Source of the DNA: CAYWWY01 sp964580185
GTDB lineage: Bacteria; Thermotogota; Thermotogae; MWEM01
Direction: 5' to 3'
NCBI GenBank assembly: GCA_964580185.1
Contig: CAZOJQ010000031.1
Location: 1-35,783 of the forward strand
Length of the DNA stretch: 35,783 bases
Under the pieces are notes generated by a model that worked only from the letters and a program-made list of their open reading frames with translations, did not search any database and had not been told where the DNA came from. This document shows, one piece after another, positions 1-8,345 of this stretch. Both the position numbers and the translations under genes were made by a program. The first letter of the stretch is position 1. Every line of letters begins with the position of its first letter.

Positions 1-28
1 TAGGTATCGCCCAGGGGCTTGTTTTCCA

Positions 29-57
29 AGGCAGTCATGTATGACTGCCTTTTTTTC
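29..57 (+). terminator. Intrinsic terminator of an upstream gene
   Basis: A perfect inverted repeat with 10-base arms (29-38 and 41-50, arm AGGCAGTCAT) is followed by a T run through 56. This is a textbook rho-independent terminator reading rightward. It must end a transcript from a gene lying before the window. Positions 1-28 may be the tail or 3' UTR of that gene, but I cannot identify it. Confidence 0.85.
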
Positions 58-252
58 TGTTGGCTTCTATGCTTGTCCTCTTTTGCGCCCCTTTCTTTCG
101 AAGGGATCCCCCGATTGATAAAAGCTCGTGCTTTTTTGGTAACAGGTTCTTTTTTAAAACCCCTTTTATCGAAATAAATCCTCAAAAATCCTCCTTAATC
201 CCGAGAAATAAATGGAATGAAAATGACTATTCTTCATCATCAATGATTATTG
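58..252. other. Intergenic, T-rich spacer before the ABC importer
   Basis: No convincing gene is seen here. A 66-codon open frame at 60-260 has no usable ribosome binding site, no recognisable domain, and runs into the promoter of the next gene. A second, weak hairpin (AAAAGC at 120-125, GCTTTT at 130-135, then Ts to 137) may be a back-up terminator. Confidence 0.5.
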
Positions 253-261
253 TGGTATAAT
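233..261 (+). promoter_or_regulatory. Extended -10 promoter for the peptide importer operon
   Basis: TATAAT at 256-261 is preceded directly by TGG, giving the extended -10 form TGnTATAAT. The -35 region at 17-base spacing (233-238, TTCATC) is poor, as is usual with an extended -10. Transcription would begin about 28 bases upstream of the SBP gene's ribosome binding site and start codon. Confidence 0.65.
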
Positions 262-289
262 ACCCCATCAAAGGAAGGGAGGCAGAAAG

Positions 290-1903
290 ATGAGAACCTT
301 GAGAAAGACGAAGGTACACGTAGTAGTTTTTGCTTGTCTATTGCTTATTTCCAGCCTGATCGTCGCTCGACCTGTTCCCCCGATTGAGATTCTAACCACC
401 ACAGAAGGGTACGACCCAATTCGGTATGAAGCGGCGTTCATGATCGCTGCTGAGTGGGAAATGCTCGGATTTACCGTCAATGTACGTCCTCTGGAGTTTT
501 CGACTCTCTTGCAGTATTTCTATGATGAACAAAACTTTGATGCGACGATCCTTGGTTGGTCGGGTCGAGTTGAACGACTGGATCCGCAGCACTTTCTGGG
601 TACTCTTCATGGCGAGCAAATCGATTTGGGCGCGAACAACCCCGGCGGGTATGTAAACCCTGAATACGATGCTTTATTTGAAGCCCAATCGAAAACGTTC
701 GATTCTGACCAACGAAGAGCATATGTCCATCAAATGCAGGAAATCGCAGGTAGAGATGTTCCACTGAACATTCTGTTCTATCGAGATGAGGTCAACGCGT
801 ATAATAACCTTACCTTTGGCAATTACGTAATCATGGCTGGAGAAGCGTTGTACAATGAATGGACACCAATGGAAGTCGTACCATTGACAGCGAAGAAGTT
901 TCTAACGATCGGTACTCCCCAAGAACCCGATAATATAAACCCCTTGTCATCCACATCCGTTTGGGGTTGGAAGTTCATGCGCATGGTATATGATAAACTC
1001 GTCCGTCTGTCACCGGATATCGAACCAATTCCTTGGGCAGCGAAAGAAATCATCCCCATCGATGATATCACCATGGATATTATCCTGCGCGAGAATATGA
1101 AGTTTCATGATGGAATGCCAGTAACCGTAGAAGACATCAAGTTTACATTCGACTACTACATTGAAAAGGATTTCGCCTATTTCAGACCCTTCTATCGTGT
1201 TATTGACCGCACAGAGATCATCGGACCGGATCGCGTTCGATTCATCCTTAAAGAACCCTATGCTCCCTTTGTTACCGTTACCCTTAGCCAGATTCCCATT
1301 CTTCCCAAACATATCTGGGAAAAAATCGATAACCCAGCTGATTTGACTCCTGCTGAAGTACCCACTGTGGGAAGCGGACCTTTCGTCTTTGACCGGTACG
1401 TGCGTGGGGAGTTCAAACGCGTTCTAACATTCAAAGACCACTTCAACGCACCGAACATAGCGATTGACGGAATCGACTGGCGGATTTACGCGGATTCTGA
1501 AGGTGTTTTTACCGGTTTGATCACCCGAGAAATCGACATGACTGCTTGGAGATTGGAACCTGGTCAGATCCCCCTTGCCGAAAGGGAATCCCACATTACC
1601 GTAGTTGGTGTACCCGATTTTGGTTACTATCATTTGACCATGAACCTGAGAAGGGAGCCCTTCAATGATGGAAATGTCCGAAGAGCCCTTTCTCACCTTA
1701 TCGACAAAAACACAATCATCAACGTTCTTCTTGAAGGTCGAGGCGAACCCGGGACTTCCGTGATTGCCCCTATTAACGCGTACTGGCATAATCCGGATAT
1801 CCCTACTTATCCCTTCGACCGACAAAAAGCCCGACAGATTCTTAGGGATGCTGGCTATCGCTGGGATGCTCAAGGGAAAATCCTTTTCCCCGTAGGGCAA
1901 TAA
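290..1903 (+). CDS. Peptide ABC transporter solute-binding protein, apparently circularly permuted (SBP_bac_5)
   Basis: Extracytoplasmic binding protein for an oligopeptide/dipeptide-type ABC importer. A Sec signal peptide is seen at residues 1-26 (hydrophobic core 11-25, cleavage after IVA) with no lipobox. Residues 30-197 match what is normally the C-terminal part of SBP_bac_5 proteins: the strand after the AREIL..AGY motif, the FDATILGW motif (83-90), NPEYDALF (123-130) and the YxNEW ending (188-191). Residues 203-537 match the normal N-terminal two thirds: IGTPQEPDNINPLSS (207-221), KFHDGMPVTVEDIKFTFDY, GSGPFVFDRY and YHLTMNLRREPF. The chain stops just after ARQILRDAGY, exactly where the first segment would normally follow. 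The start is an ATG with GGGAGG 7 bases upstream. A hairpin terminator separates it from its permeases. Family assignment is firm; the permutation is my reading of motif order. Confidence 0.88.
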   Translation: MRTLRKTKVHVVVFACLLLISSLIVARPVPPIEILTTTEGYDPIRYEAAFMIAAEWEMLGFTVNVRPLEFSTLLQYFYDEQNFDATILGWSGRVERLDPQHFLGTLHGEQIDLGANNPGGYVNPEYDALFEAQSKTFDSDQRRAYVHQMQEIAGRDVPLNILFYRDEVNAYNNLTFGNYVIMAGEALYNEWTPMEVVPLTAKKFLTIGTPQEPDNINPLSSTSVWGWKFMRMVYDKLVRLSPDIEPIPWAAKEIIPIDDITMDIILRENMKFHDGMPVTVEDIKFTFDYYIEKDFAYFRPFYRVIDRTEIIGPDRVRFILKEPYAPFVTVTLSQIPILPKHIWEKIDNPADLTPAEVPTVGSGPFVFDRYVRGEFKRVLTFKDHFNAPNIAIDGIDWRIYADSEGVFTGLITREIDMTAWRLEPGQIPLAERESHITVVGVPDFGYYHLTMNLRREPFNDGNVRRALSHLIDKNTIINVLLEGRGEPGTSVIAPINAYWHNPDIPTYPFDRQKARQILRDAGYRWDAQGKILFPVGQ

Positions 1904-1916
1904 ACGTACACATATC

Positions 1917-1947
1917 TGGGGGGGCTTTGATGCCCCCCCAATTTTTT
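1917..1947 (+). terminator. Terminator/attenuator between binding protein and permease genes
   Basis: Eight-base arms TGGGGGGG (1917-1924) and CCCCCCCA (1933-1940) enclose an 8-base loop and are followed by six Ts (1942-1947). It lies inside the operon, 11 bases before the AGGAGG of the next gene. Such hairpins usually let the binding protein be made in excess over the membrane subunits by partial termination and 3'-end protection. Confidence 0.85.
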
Positions 1948-1972
1948 ATCCTTTGTCAGGAGGCTTGCTTTC

Positions 1973-2959
1973 ATGGGTATGAAAGGATATATCCTGGGTA
2001 GAACGATTCAAATCTTGATTACGCTATGGATTATACTCACAGTTCTTTTTTTCCTTTTCCGTCTCGGATTGCCGGATCCTACTGTCGCGTTAGTCACCGA
2101 AGGCCTTTCTCCCGAGGACCGGCAGGTCATTATCCAAAGGTTTGGTTTGGATCGGCCCCTATACCAACAATACTTTATCTATTTACGGAATGTGGTGATT
2201 GGAGAGATGGGGATTTCCTTCCATTATAAAGCTCCAATTTCTGGGATTCTTCCGGAGAAAGTATTCAATACGCTCGTTCTTATGCTTCCCGCTATCCTAA
2301 TCGCTTATACGCTTGGACCGATGCTTGGGGTCCTTCTTACATGGAAACGAGGCACAAAAATCGAAGCGACGGGAATTTCTCTGGGGCTTATTTTTCGGTC
2401 CGCACCAATGTTTTGGATAGGGATGTTGGTAGTAATGATCTTTGGGATCTGGCTTGGCTGGTTACCCACAGGCGGAATGAGAACCATCCCGTATCATGTT
2501 GATCATTTTGTCCTCAAGATCTTTTCTTTGGATTTCCTGAGACACCTCATTCTCCCTCTATCCGTCCTCGTTCTATACTATACAGGTTTACCTATGCTGA
2601 TCATGCGCAATACGATGCTTGAAGTCATGGGAGAAGACTTTATCGAGTTTTGTCGTGCGAAAGGGATCTCTATGAGGAAAGTGATGTATAAACACGCAGC
2701 TCGTAATGCATTGCTCCCTGTGATCACGCAATTGGCCATTACAGTTGGACTTGCTGTGGGTGGTCAGGTGGTTGTAGAAGTGGTGTTTTCATGGCCCGGA
2801 CTCGGGCGAGAAATGCTATCTGCAGTTCAAACGAGTGATTACCCAATGGCTCAAGCTACATTCATGTTGATGGCAACCATGGTGCTTTTGATGAATTTGT
2901 TTGCGGATCTTCTATATAGCAAACTTGACCCCCGCGTTGCGTACAAGCGGAGTATGTGA
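1973..2959 (+). CDS. Peptide ABC transporter permease, DppB/OppB type
   Basis: First transmembrane subunit of the importer; with the next gene it forms the membrane channel. Its 328 residues are normal for the family. One N-terminal helix (about 8-30) is followed by an external loop with the family hallmark RFGLDRPLYQQYFIYL, then five more membrane segments. The cytoplasmic EAA coupling loop that contacts the ATPase is visible near residues 222-245 (EDFIEFCRAKGISMRKVMYK, then HAARNALLPV). The start ATG has AGGAGG at 1958-1963. The stop codon lies 8 bases before the most likely start of the next permease gene, so the two are probably translationally coupled. Unlike its neighbours it has an ordinary architecture. 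Confidence 0.95.
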   Translation: MGMKGYILGRTIQILITLWIILTVLFFLFRLGLPDPTVALVTEGLSPEDRQVIIQRFGLDRPLYQQYFIYLRNVVIGEMGISFHYKAPISGILPEKVFNTLVLMLPAILIAYTLGPMLGVLLTWKRGTKIEATGISLGLIFRSAPMFWIGMLVVMIFGIWLGWLPTGGMRTIPYHVDHFVLKIFSLDFLRHLILPLSVLVLYYTGLPMLIMRNTMLEVMGEDFIEFCRAKGISMRKVMYKHAARNALLPVITQLAITVGLAVGGQVVVEVVFSWPGLGREMLSAVQTSDYPMAQATFMLMATMVLLMNLFADLLYSKLDPRVAYKRSM

Positions 2960-2967
2960 GGTACATC

Positions 2968-4641
2968 ATGGTACGAACAATAAAACTATTATGGAAAATT
3001 ATCAAAGCGGATCCTTTAGCTTTGAGTGGGTTTTTCTTCATGGTTTTTATCTCCGTAGTCGCAATTTTCGCTCCGATTATTGCCCCCTACGACCCAAACG
3101 AAATGAATTATCGGACTGAAGGTACAGCGATTGCTTATGATCAAAACTGGACAATCATGGAAAGCATTACGAATCATACTCTGAATGGAGTGATCTACAC
3201 TACCGCTGGAAACGCAATTGCAGTAGGAAACGAAGGGACGATTCTTGAATACACTCAGGAGTGGAAAGAGCTTATCCACCTCACTGAAAGCCACCTTCAA
3301 TCCGTTGGGTATGCGCAAGGGACAATCATTGCAGTTGGGGACAACGGAGTCAGTGTGATTGGTTCGGCCGGATCATGGCGGGTTGTTGATACAGGGACAG
3401 ATATCGACCTTTTTGGGGTAAGTGTGAGCAGTCCCAATCACGCCCTTGCTGTCGGCGCGTCTGGAACTGTTCTTCGATGGGACGGTTACGGATGGGAGAC
3501 ACTCAGTTCTGGCGCTTCGGAAGATCTATTTTCCGTGTCCTTGCTGGACGATGCTTTTGGGTTTATTGTTGGCGCAAGAAATACCATTTTTCATTATGAT
3601 GGTGAAACGCTTCAAAGGCAACAAGTCATGGGTTTTCGAGCGCTCTATAGCGTAGATATCTATTCGCAAGAGCTAGCAATCGCCGTGGGGGAAAGAGGAA
3701 CGATTCTCCGCTATAATGGGCGGACGTGGAGCGCGATGTATCCGCCGGAAACAAGGGATTTGCGGGGTATAGTGATTACAGATCCCAATAATGCGATTGC
3801 AATTGGTACTCATGGAGTTTTGATGAGGCTGCAAGGTTCAACATGGAGACGAGAAGATATTGGATATCGGCGCAATTTAAATGGGGTCGCTCATGATGGA
3901 CCGAAGGTTATGGTCATCGGAACGGATCCTTATGTAAACTCTCTTGCGAAACCTACATTGGCCCACCCCTTTGGTACAAACCACTTGGGTCGTGATTTGT
4001 TTTCCCAGATCGTCTATGGTTCTCGAACAGCTCTAATGGTTGGTTTATTGGCCGCTTTCATGGTAACCATAATCGGAACGAATGTCGGACTGGTTTCTGG
4101 GTATTATCGGGGAAAACTTGATACCATCCTCATGCGGATTGTGGACATCATGTACGCGCTACCGCTCGAACCCTTTGCCATGATCTTGGTCCTTTTGTTT
4201 CGACCGGGATTGGGGATAATCATCCTAACAGTGGGTTTACTGACTTGGAGGACTACAGCCCGGATTATTCGGTCTCAAGTGTTGTCATTGGTCGCTCGAC
4301 CTTTTGTCAAGGCAGCAAAAGTAGCAGGAGCGTCCGATTTCCGAATCATGTATATTCACGTTGCTCCCAATATTTTGCCATTGGCATTTCTTCAATTAGC
4401 GGTTGCTATGGCTTTCGCCATTACAGCTGAAGCTACGTTGAGCTTTTTGGGATTGGGTGCTCCGGGAGTTTATTCTTGGGGTACAATCCTTCATCAGTCC
4501 CGGTCGTCCGGAGCTTGGCGTGAAGCTTGGTGGTGGGTGATTCCTCCCGGAGTGCTGATCATGTTGACGGTAGTTTCGGTCTTCTTTATTTCTAGGGCTT
4601 TGGAAGTTCTGACCAATCCGCGTCTTGGGAGGGATTCATAG
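2968..4641 (+). CDS. Peptide ABC transporter permease, DppC type, with an inserted seven-repeat beta-propeller
   Basis: Second transmembrane subunit of the importer. It has a normal DppC beginning (one membrane helix, then APYDPNEMNY) and a normal end from HPFGTNHLGRDLFSQIVYGS through five helices with the EAA loop (VKAAKVAGASDFRIMYIHVA). Between them lie about 270 extra residues where the family usually has about 30. Seven copies of a repeat with core 'AVG..GT(I/V)L', typically followed by 'Y.G..W', occur with the AVG-type cores 37-39 residues apart, as in Ycf48/BNR-like beta-propellers. By DppC topology this domain lies outside the cytoplasmic membrane. I chose the ATG at 2968, with GTGAGGT 5 bases upstream, over an in-frame GTG at 2956. 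The stop overlaps the ATPase GTG start by one base (TAGTG). Assignment of permease and repeats is firm; the propeller's function is unknown. Confidence 0.92.
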   Translation: MVRTIKLLWKIIKADPLALSGFFFMVFISVVAIFAPIIAPYDPNEMNYRTEGTAIAYDQNWTIMESITNHTLNGVIYTTAGNAIAVGNEGTILEYTQEWKELIHLTESHLQSVGYAQGTIIAVGDNGVSVIGSAGSWRVVDTGTDIDLFGVSVSSPNHALAVGASGTVLRWDGYGWETLSSGASEDLFSVSLLDDAFGFIVGARNTIFHYDGETLQRQQVMGFRALYSVDIYSQELAIAVGERGTILRYNGRTWSAMYPPETRDLRGIVITDPNNAIAIGTHGVLMRLQGSTWRREDIGYRRNLNGVAHDGPKVMVIGTDPYVNSLAKPTLAHPFGTNHLGRDLFSQIVYGSRTALMVGLLAAFMVTIIGTNVGLVSGYYRGKLDTILMRIVDIMYALPLEPFAMILVLLFRPGLGIIILTVGLLTWRTTARIIRSQVLSLVARPFVKAAKVAGASDFRIMYIHVAPNILPLAFLQLAVAMAFAITAEATLSFLGLGAPGVYSWGTILHQSRSSGAWREAWWWVIPPGVLIMLTVVSVFFISRALEVLTNPRLGRDS

Positions 4642-6986
4642 TGTTGATGCAAATAAAAAACTTGAAAACATACTATCATGACCGCAAGAAAGATGTACGC
4701 GCAGTGGATGATGTTTCCTTTCATGTGAATAAAGGGGAAATCGTTGGGTTGGTTGGAGAGAGTGGGTGTGGGAAGACAACTCTTGCCAAATCAATTATCC
4801 AAGTGATGGCCCCTGCGGCTCGGATTGTATCGGGGGAAATTTGGTTGGAGGAAAAAAACCTACTTTCTTTGAGCGATACGGAAATGAACCGGATTCGTTG
4901 GAGAAAGGTTTCCATGGTCACTCAAAGCGCAATGAACGCGTTGGATCCGGTGTATCGTGTTGGTCAGCAAATGGTGGAAACCTTTAAAGCCCATTTACCC
5001 ATCAGCAATACCGAAGCCTTGGAGCGTTCTGCCCATCTCTTTTCCCTTGTTGGGCTTGAACATAAAAGGCTTCAAGATTTTCCTCATCAGTTGAGTGGAG
5101 GAATGCGACAGAGAGTCGTTATTGCAATGGCTTTGGCATTGAACCCATCTATGATCATCGCCGATGAACCTACTACAGCGTTGGACGTGGTTGTTCAGGA
5201 TGGAATCATGAAGCAATTGCAATCCGTTCAACAAGAATTAGGTATAGCCATGATCCTCGTGACACACGATATCTCCGTTGTGGCTGAGATGGCGCAACGA
5301 GTAGTCGTGATGTATGCCGGAAAAATGGCCGAGATTGGAAAAGCCGAAGAAATCTTTCATGCTCCGGCCCACCCTTATTCTATGGGGCTGTTAAACGCAT
5401 TCCCGACTTTAGAATCTGCCAAAGGAGAGTTGATATCGATCCCTGGATCACCCCCCAATCTTTCTTCCCAGCTCCAAGGATGCTTGTTCGCTCCGCGGTG
5501 TCCTTTTTCTGAAGATCGGTGCCGTTCTGAGGAACCCAAGCTTCATTCAATCTCCGAAACCCAACAAGCTGCATGTCACTATGCTTCTAATGCCGAAGAT
5601 TTCCGCATCCAATCAGAAAAAGAATCTACTTGGAAGAAAGTTCTGGCGAAAGAACTGACCAAAAAACACAAAGAACGAAGGCAAGATCGGGATAAAGAGA
5701 GGGAAAGACTTCTGGAAATCCACCAATTAAAGAAATGGTTTCCATTGCACAGAGGATTCATTTCTGGCCTTTTGAACTCGTCTGCTCGGGTGCACGCTGT
5801 AGATGATGTATCTTTCAATCTGGGTAGAGGGGAAATTTTGGGTTTGGCTGGTGAAAGCGGGTCAGGGAAAAGCACAATCAGCGAAATTATCTGTGGATTA
5901 CAGTCTATTACAGATGGATCCGTTTCCTATCTTGACAAACCGGTCGACCTGAAGGGGAAAATGGAAAAAGCCTTCCGAAAGAATGTTCAAATGGTGTTCC
6001 AAGATCCTTATGAGACACTAAACCCGCGGTTTACTGTGGAGCAAACAATCATCGAACCCCTTCGCAATTTCAAAATCGGAAATGATCACACCCGTAAGCA
6101 AATGGTCATAGACTCGTTAGTAAAAGTTGAACTAACCCCTCCAGAACGCTTTTTGGATCGATATCCGCACGAACTCAGCGGCGGACAAAGGCAACGGGTA
6201 GCAATTGCTCGAGGTATTGTGGTTCAACCCCACTTGCTTGTGGCAGACGAACCAGTTTCAATGCTTGATGTGTCAATTCGAGCAGGAGTGCTTAACTTGT
6301 TTCGGAAGTTTCGCGAAGAAATGGATATGGCGATTCTTTACGTTTCGCATGATCTGGCAACCATTCGATACATTTGCGATCGAACAGCAATTTTGTATTT
6401 AGGGAGAATCGCGGAGATCGGATCAACTCCAGATGTAATCGATACACCAGCACATCCCTATACACAACTTTTAATCTCTGCCGTCCCTGATTCAAATCCA
6501 ACCCACAAACGAAAAAAGGTAGATGCCCGCGGAGAGATTCCTGATGCCATCGATTTGCCAAACGGCTGTCGGTTTCATGCTCGATGCAGGGAGGCAATGG
6601 TTCAGTGTGGATGGGAAGGATTGGACCTTCAAAAGATTATCGACAAGAGAAAGATGGATGTCCTTGAAAAAAACTTGAAATCAGATCCAAACGAGCATCG
6701 GATCTTGGAAGCTCTTACTGATATGAGAAAAGTGGGGCATCATCTTCACATTCACTTGCATTCATCGGCTCCAGACACGAAAGTTATAATCGACTATCTT
6801 TATCACATCATGGAGGAGTCTGGTCGGACAATTCGTAAAGCGGTTCAAGGAATTGAGGCAGACGGGAAGAAAATACAGATCTCTTTTCCCTCTATGAAGG
6901 AACCGGAATTGTTTGATCTTGAAAGCCATAGAAGAGTAGCTTGCTTTTTATACGACAAAAAGGCTCCTTCAACTTCCAAGGAGTAG
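4641..6986 (+). CDS. Fused double ATPase of the peptide ABC transporter (DppD-DppF type)
   Basis: Energises the importer by ATP hydrolysis on the cytoplasmic face. Two complete nucleotide-binding domains lie on one 781-residue chain. The first has Walker A GESGCGKTT (39-47), signature LSGGMRQRV (151-159) and Walker B MIIADEP. The second has GESGSGKST (404-412), LSGGQRQRV (512-520) and LLVADEP. Each is followed by an oligopeptide-type C-terminal domain with four cysteines that probably bind an iron-sulfur cluster: 281, 287, 294, 312 and 643, 649, 656, 768. In the second, about 100 residues separate the third and fourth cysteines. A highly charged linker (about 335-357) joins the halves. The GTG start at 4641 is supported by GGGAGGG six bases upstream; an ATG at 4647 is an alternative. 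Confidence 0.95.
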   Translation: MLMQIKNLKTYYHDRKKDVRAVDDVSFHVNKGEIVGLVGESGCGKTTLAKSIIQVMAPAARIVSGEIWLEEKNLLSLSDTEMNRIRWRKVSMVTQSAMNALDPVYRVGQQMVETFKAHLPISNTEALERSAHLFSLVGLEHKRLQDFPHQLSGGMRQRVVIAMALALNPSMIIADEPTTALDVVVQDGIMKQLQSVQQELGIAMILVTHDISVVAEMAQRVVVMYAGKMAEIGKAEEIFHAPAHPYSMGLLNAFPTLESAKGELISIPGSPPNLSSQLQGCLFAPRCPFSEDRCRSEEPKLHSISETQQAACHYASNAEDFRIQSEKESTWKKVLAKELTKKHKERRQDRDKERERLLEIHQLKKWFPLHRGFISGLLNSSARVHAVDDVSFNLGRGEILGLAGESGSGKSTISEIICGLQSITDGSVSYLDKPVDLKGKMEKAFRKNVQMVFQDPYETLNPRFTVEQTIIEPLRNFKIGNDHTRKQMVIDSLVKVELTPPERFLDRYPHELSGGQRQRVAIARGIVVQPHLLVADEPVSMLDVSIRAGVLNLFRKFREEMDMAILYVSHDLATIRYICDRTAILYLGRIAEIGSTPDVIDTPAHPYTQLLISAVPDSNPTHKRKKVDARGEIPDAIDLPNGCRFHARCREAMVQCGWEGLDLQKIIDKRKMDVLEKNLKSDPNEHRILEALTDMRKVGHHLHIHLHSSAPDTKVIIDYLYHIMEESGRTIRKAVQGIEADGKKIQISFPSMKEPELFDLESHRRVACFLYDKKAPSTSKE

Positions 6987-6987
6987 C

Positions 6988-7017
6988 ATCGGGAAGATAA
7001 CACTCCACCGATTTTTT
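6988..7017 (+). terminator. Possible weak terminator after the ABC operon
   Basis: Five-base arms ATCGG (6988-6992) and CCGAT (7008-7012) with a 15-base loop precede six Ts. The stem is short, so this is a tentative call. It lies between two convergent operons. Confidence 0.3.
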
Positions 7018-7318
7018 ACCGAACGTGATAAACGGATAATTGCTTGTACAAAGCGTCTCCCAATGGTTTTAAGGCTTGTTTGGAGGCGCTTTTTGCATAC
7101 TCGTCATACAACATCTCTCGAAACCATTTTTGACCAAAAGACTCTTCGATAAAACCGCTCCTTGGTATGGATTGGTCCATCTGCTTGAACAGCTGAGCCA
7201 TGAAGATGGATACAAAATCATCCACTGCTTCCCGAAGCGCATCTTTGTCAGGAATCCTAGAATTCGCAACCGAGTCGGAAGAACGGTTGGTCGATAATGA
7301 AAGCAACGAATCAATCAT
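7016..7318 (-). CDS. flgJ: FlgJ-like rod-binding protein without muramidase domain
   Basis: A 100-residue protein matching the rod-binding (FlgJ N-terminal) domain: the stretch AVDDFVSIFMAQLFKQMDQSI followed by GFIEESFGQKWFREMLYDEYAKSAS is characteristic. It would help rod assembly in the periplasm. It ends where enterobacterial FlgJ would continue into a peptidoglycan hydrolase, as is common outside Proteobacteria; the lytic function must then come from another gene. Last gene of the flagellar cluster, directly behind flgI, with GGAGGG upstream of the ATG. Confidence 0.85.
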   Translation of the reverse strand: MIDSLLSLSTNRSSDSVANSRIPDKDALREAVDDFVSIFMAQLFKQMDQSIPRSGFIEESFGQKWFREMLYDEYAKSASKQALKPLGDALYKQLSVYHVR

Positions 7319-7328
7319 CCCTTCCCTC

Positions 7329-8345
7329 CTACATCATGACGAGTTGAGCATGCAATACGCCTGCTTCTCTCAAAGACTGAAGGACGGCGATAATGTCTTG
7401 GGGTGTAGCACCAATCGCTCTCAATCCACTAACCAAGTTCTCGATTGAGCTATCCGGACCCGGGTTATCGCCCGTAGAGACTTTTCCGTTTCGTATCGTT
7501 ATTGAAAACCCCCCATATGAAAGAGTAAAGTCGTCTACACGCACATTTCCGCCCATAACCACAGTACCTGTTCGTTCGTTGACGATTACACGAGCTACAG
7601 AATCTGGAATAACCTCGACTTCTTCGATGATCGAAAGAAAAGGAATTAAATCATCGATGAAAACATCTGGAATGCGGATCTTGACTGATGTTGGATCTAA
7701 TGCGCGAGAAATCTGCTCTCCAAATTTCGTATTGATTGCTTGGGTAACCCGAGCAGCAGTTGTAAAATCAGGGTTGAGTAGAAGCAAGGTTACCGAGTTC
7801 GCATCCACAATAGATGTGGGGATCTCCCGTTCGATAATAGCACCTCCGGGTAAATATGCAACTAAAGGAAAACGGTTTTGCAAATTGATCGAAGCTCCAA
7901 TGTTTTCTCCTCCCAGAGACAGTTGACCCTGCGCGACCGCGTAGACCATCCCATCAGCTCCGTAAAGAGGGGTTTGCAAGAGAACCCCATTGTTCAAGGA
8001 CTTTGCATTTCCAATAGATGCGATTTGGATATCCAAACGCATCCCTTCTTTATAAAACGCAGGTATATCAGCAGTAACCATCACAAGAGCTGTGTTCTGT
8101 GATCGAAGATCATTTGCGGAAACGGTAATTCCGAAATTTTTGAGCATATTGCTAAGAAGAGAAGAGGGAACGGTTCCCGAATCACCGGTTCCGTTGAGCC
8201 CAATCACCAAACCGATTCCGAATAATTGATTGTCCCTGGCTCCTCGAAACCGAGCGATATCCTTCAACCGTACCATTGCCGCCAAAGATAGAGAAACCAT
8301 CAGAATTAGAATGCCCACGATGATAGCAAATTTCCGCATACCCAT
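7329..8345 (-). CDS. flgI: Flagellar P-ring protein FlgI
   Basis: Forms the ring around the flagellar rod in the peptidoglycan layer. The 338-residue protein begins with a signal peptide (about residues 1-23) and shows FlgI hallmarks: VRLKDIARFRGARDNQLFG near the mature N-terminus, GLVIGLNGTGDSG, YGADGMVYAVAQG and the IVNERTGTVVMGG segment. I chose the ATG at 8345. It overlaps the flgH stop by one base (TAATG), and upstream codons lie inside flgH and lack family similarity. A ring of this kind implies a peptidoglycan layer and usually an outer membrane. Confidence 0.96.
   Translation of the reverse strand: MGMRKFAIIVGILILMVSLSLAAMVRLKDIARFRGARDNQLFGIGLVIGLNGTGDSGTVPSSLLSNMLKNFGITVSANDLRSQNTALVMVTADIPAFYKEGMRLDIQIASIGNAKSLNNGVLLQTPLYGADGMVYAVAQGQLSLGGENIGASINLQNRFPLVAYLPGGAIIEREIPTSIVDANSVTLLLLNPDFTTAARVTQAINTKFGEQISRALDPTSVKIRIPDVFIDDLIPFLSIIEEVEVIPDSVARVIVNERTGTVVMGGNVRVDDFTLSYGGFSITIRNGKVSTGDNPGPDSSIENLVSGLRAIGATPQDIIAVLQSLREAGVLHAQLVMM

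Noticed and set aside
60..260. 66-codon open frame at the left end
   Set aside because: No ribosome binding site, low-complexity T-rich composition, no domain, and it overlaps the promoter of the binding-protein gene.
1424..1900. 158-codon minus-strand open frame
   Set aside because: It lies wholly inside the solute-binding protein gene in an antisense frame and has no family similarity or ribosome binding site.
2956..2967. GTG at 2956 as start of the propeller permease
   Set aside because: Possible, but the ATG at 2968 has GTGAGGT at a suitable distance, whereas the GTG itself forms part of that site.
7393..7926. 177-codon plus-strand open frame
   Set aside because: Antisense shadow of flgI, which is certain from its motifs.
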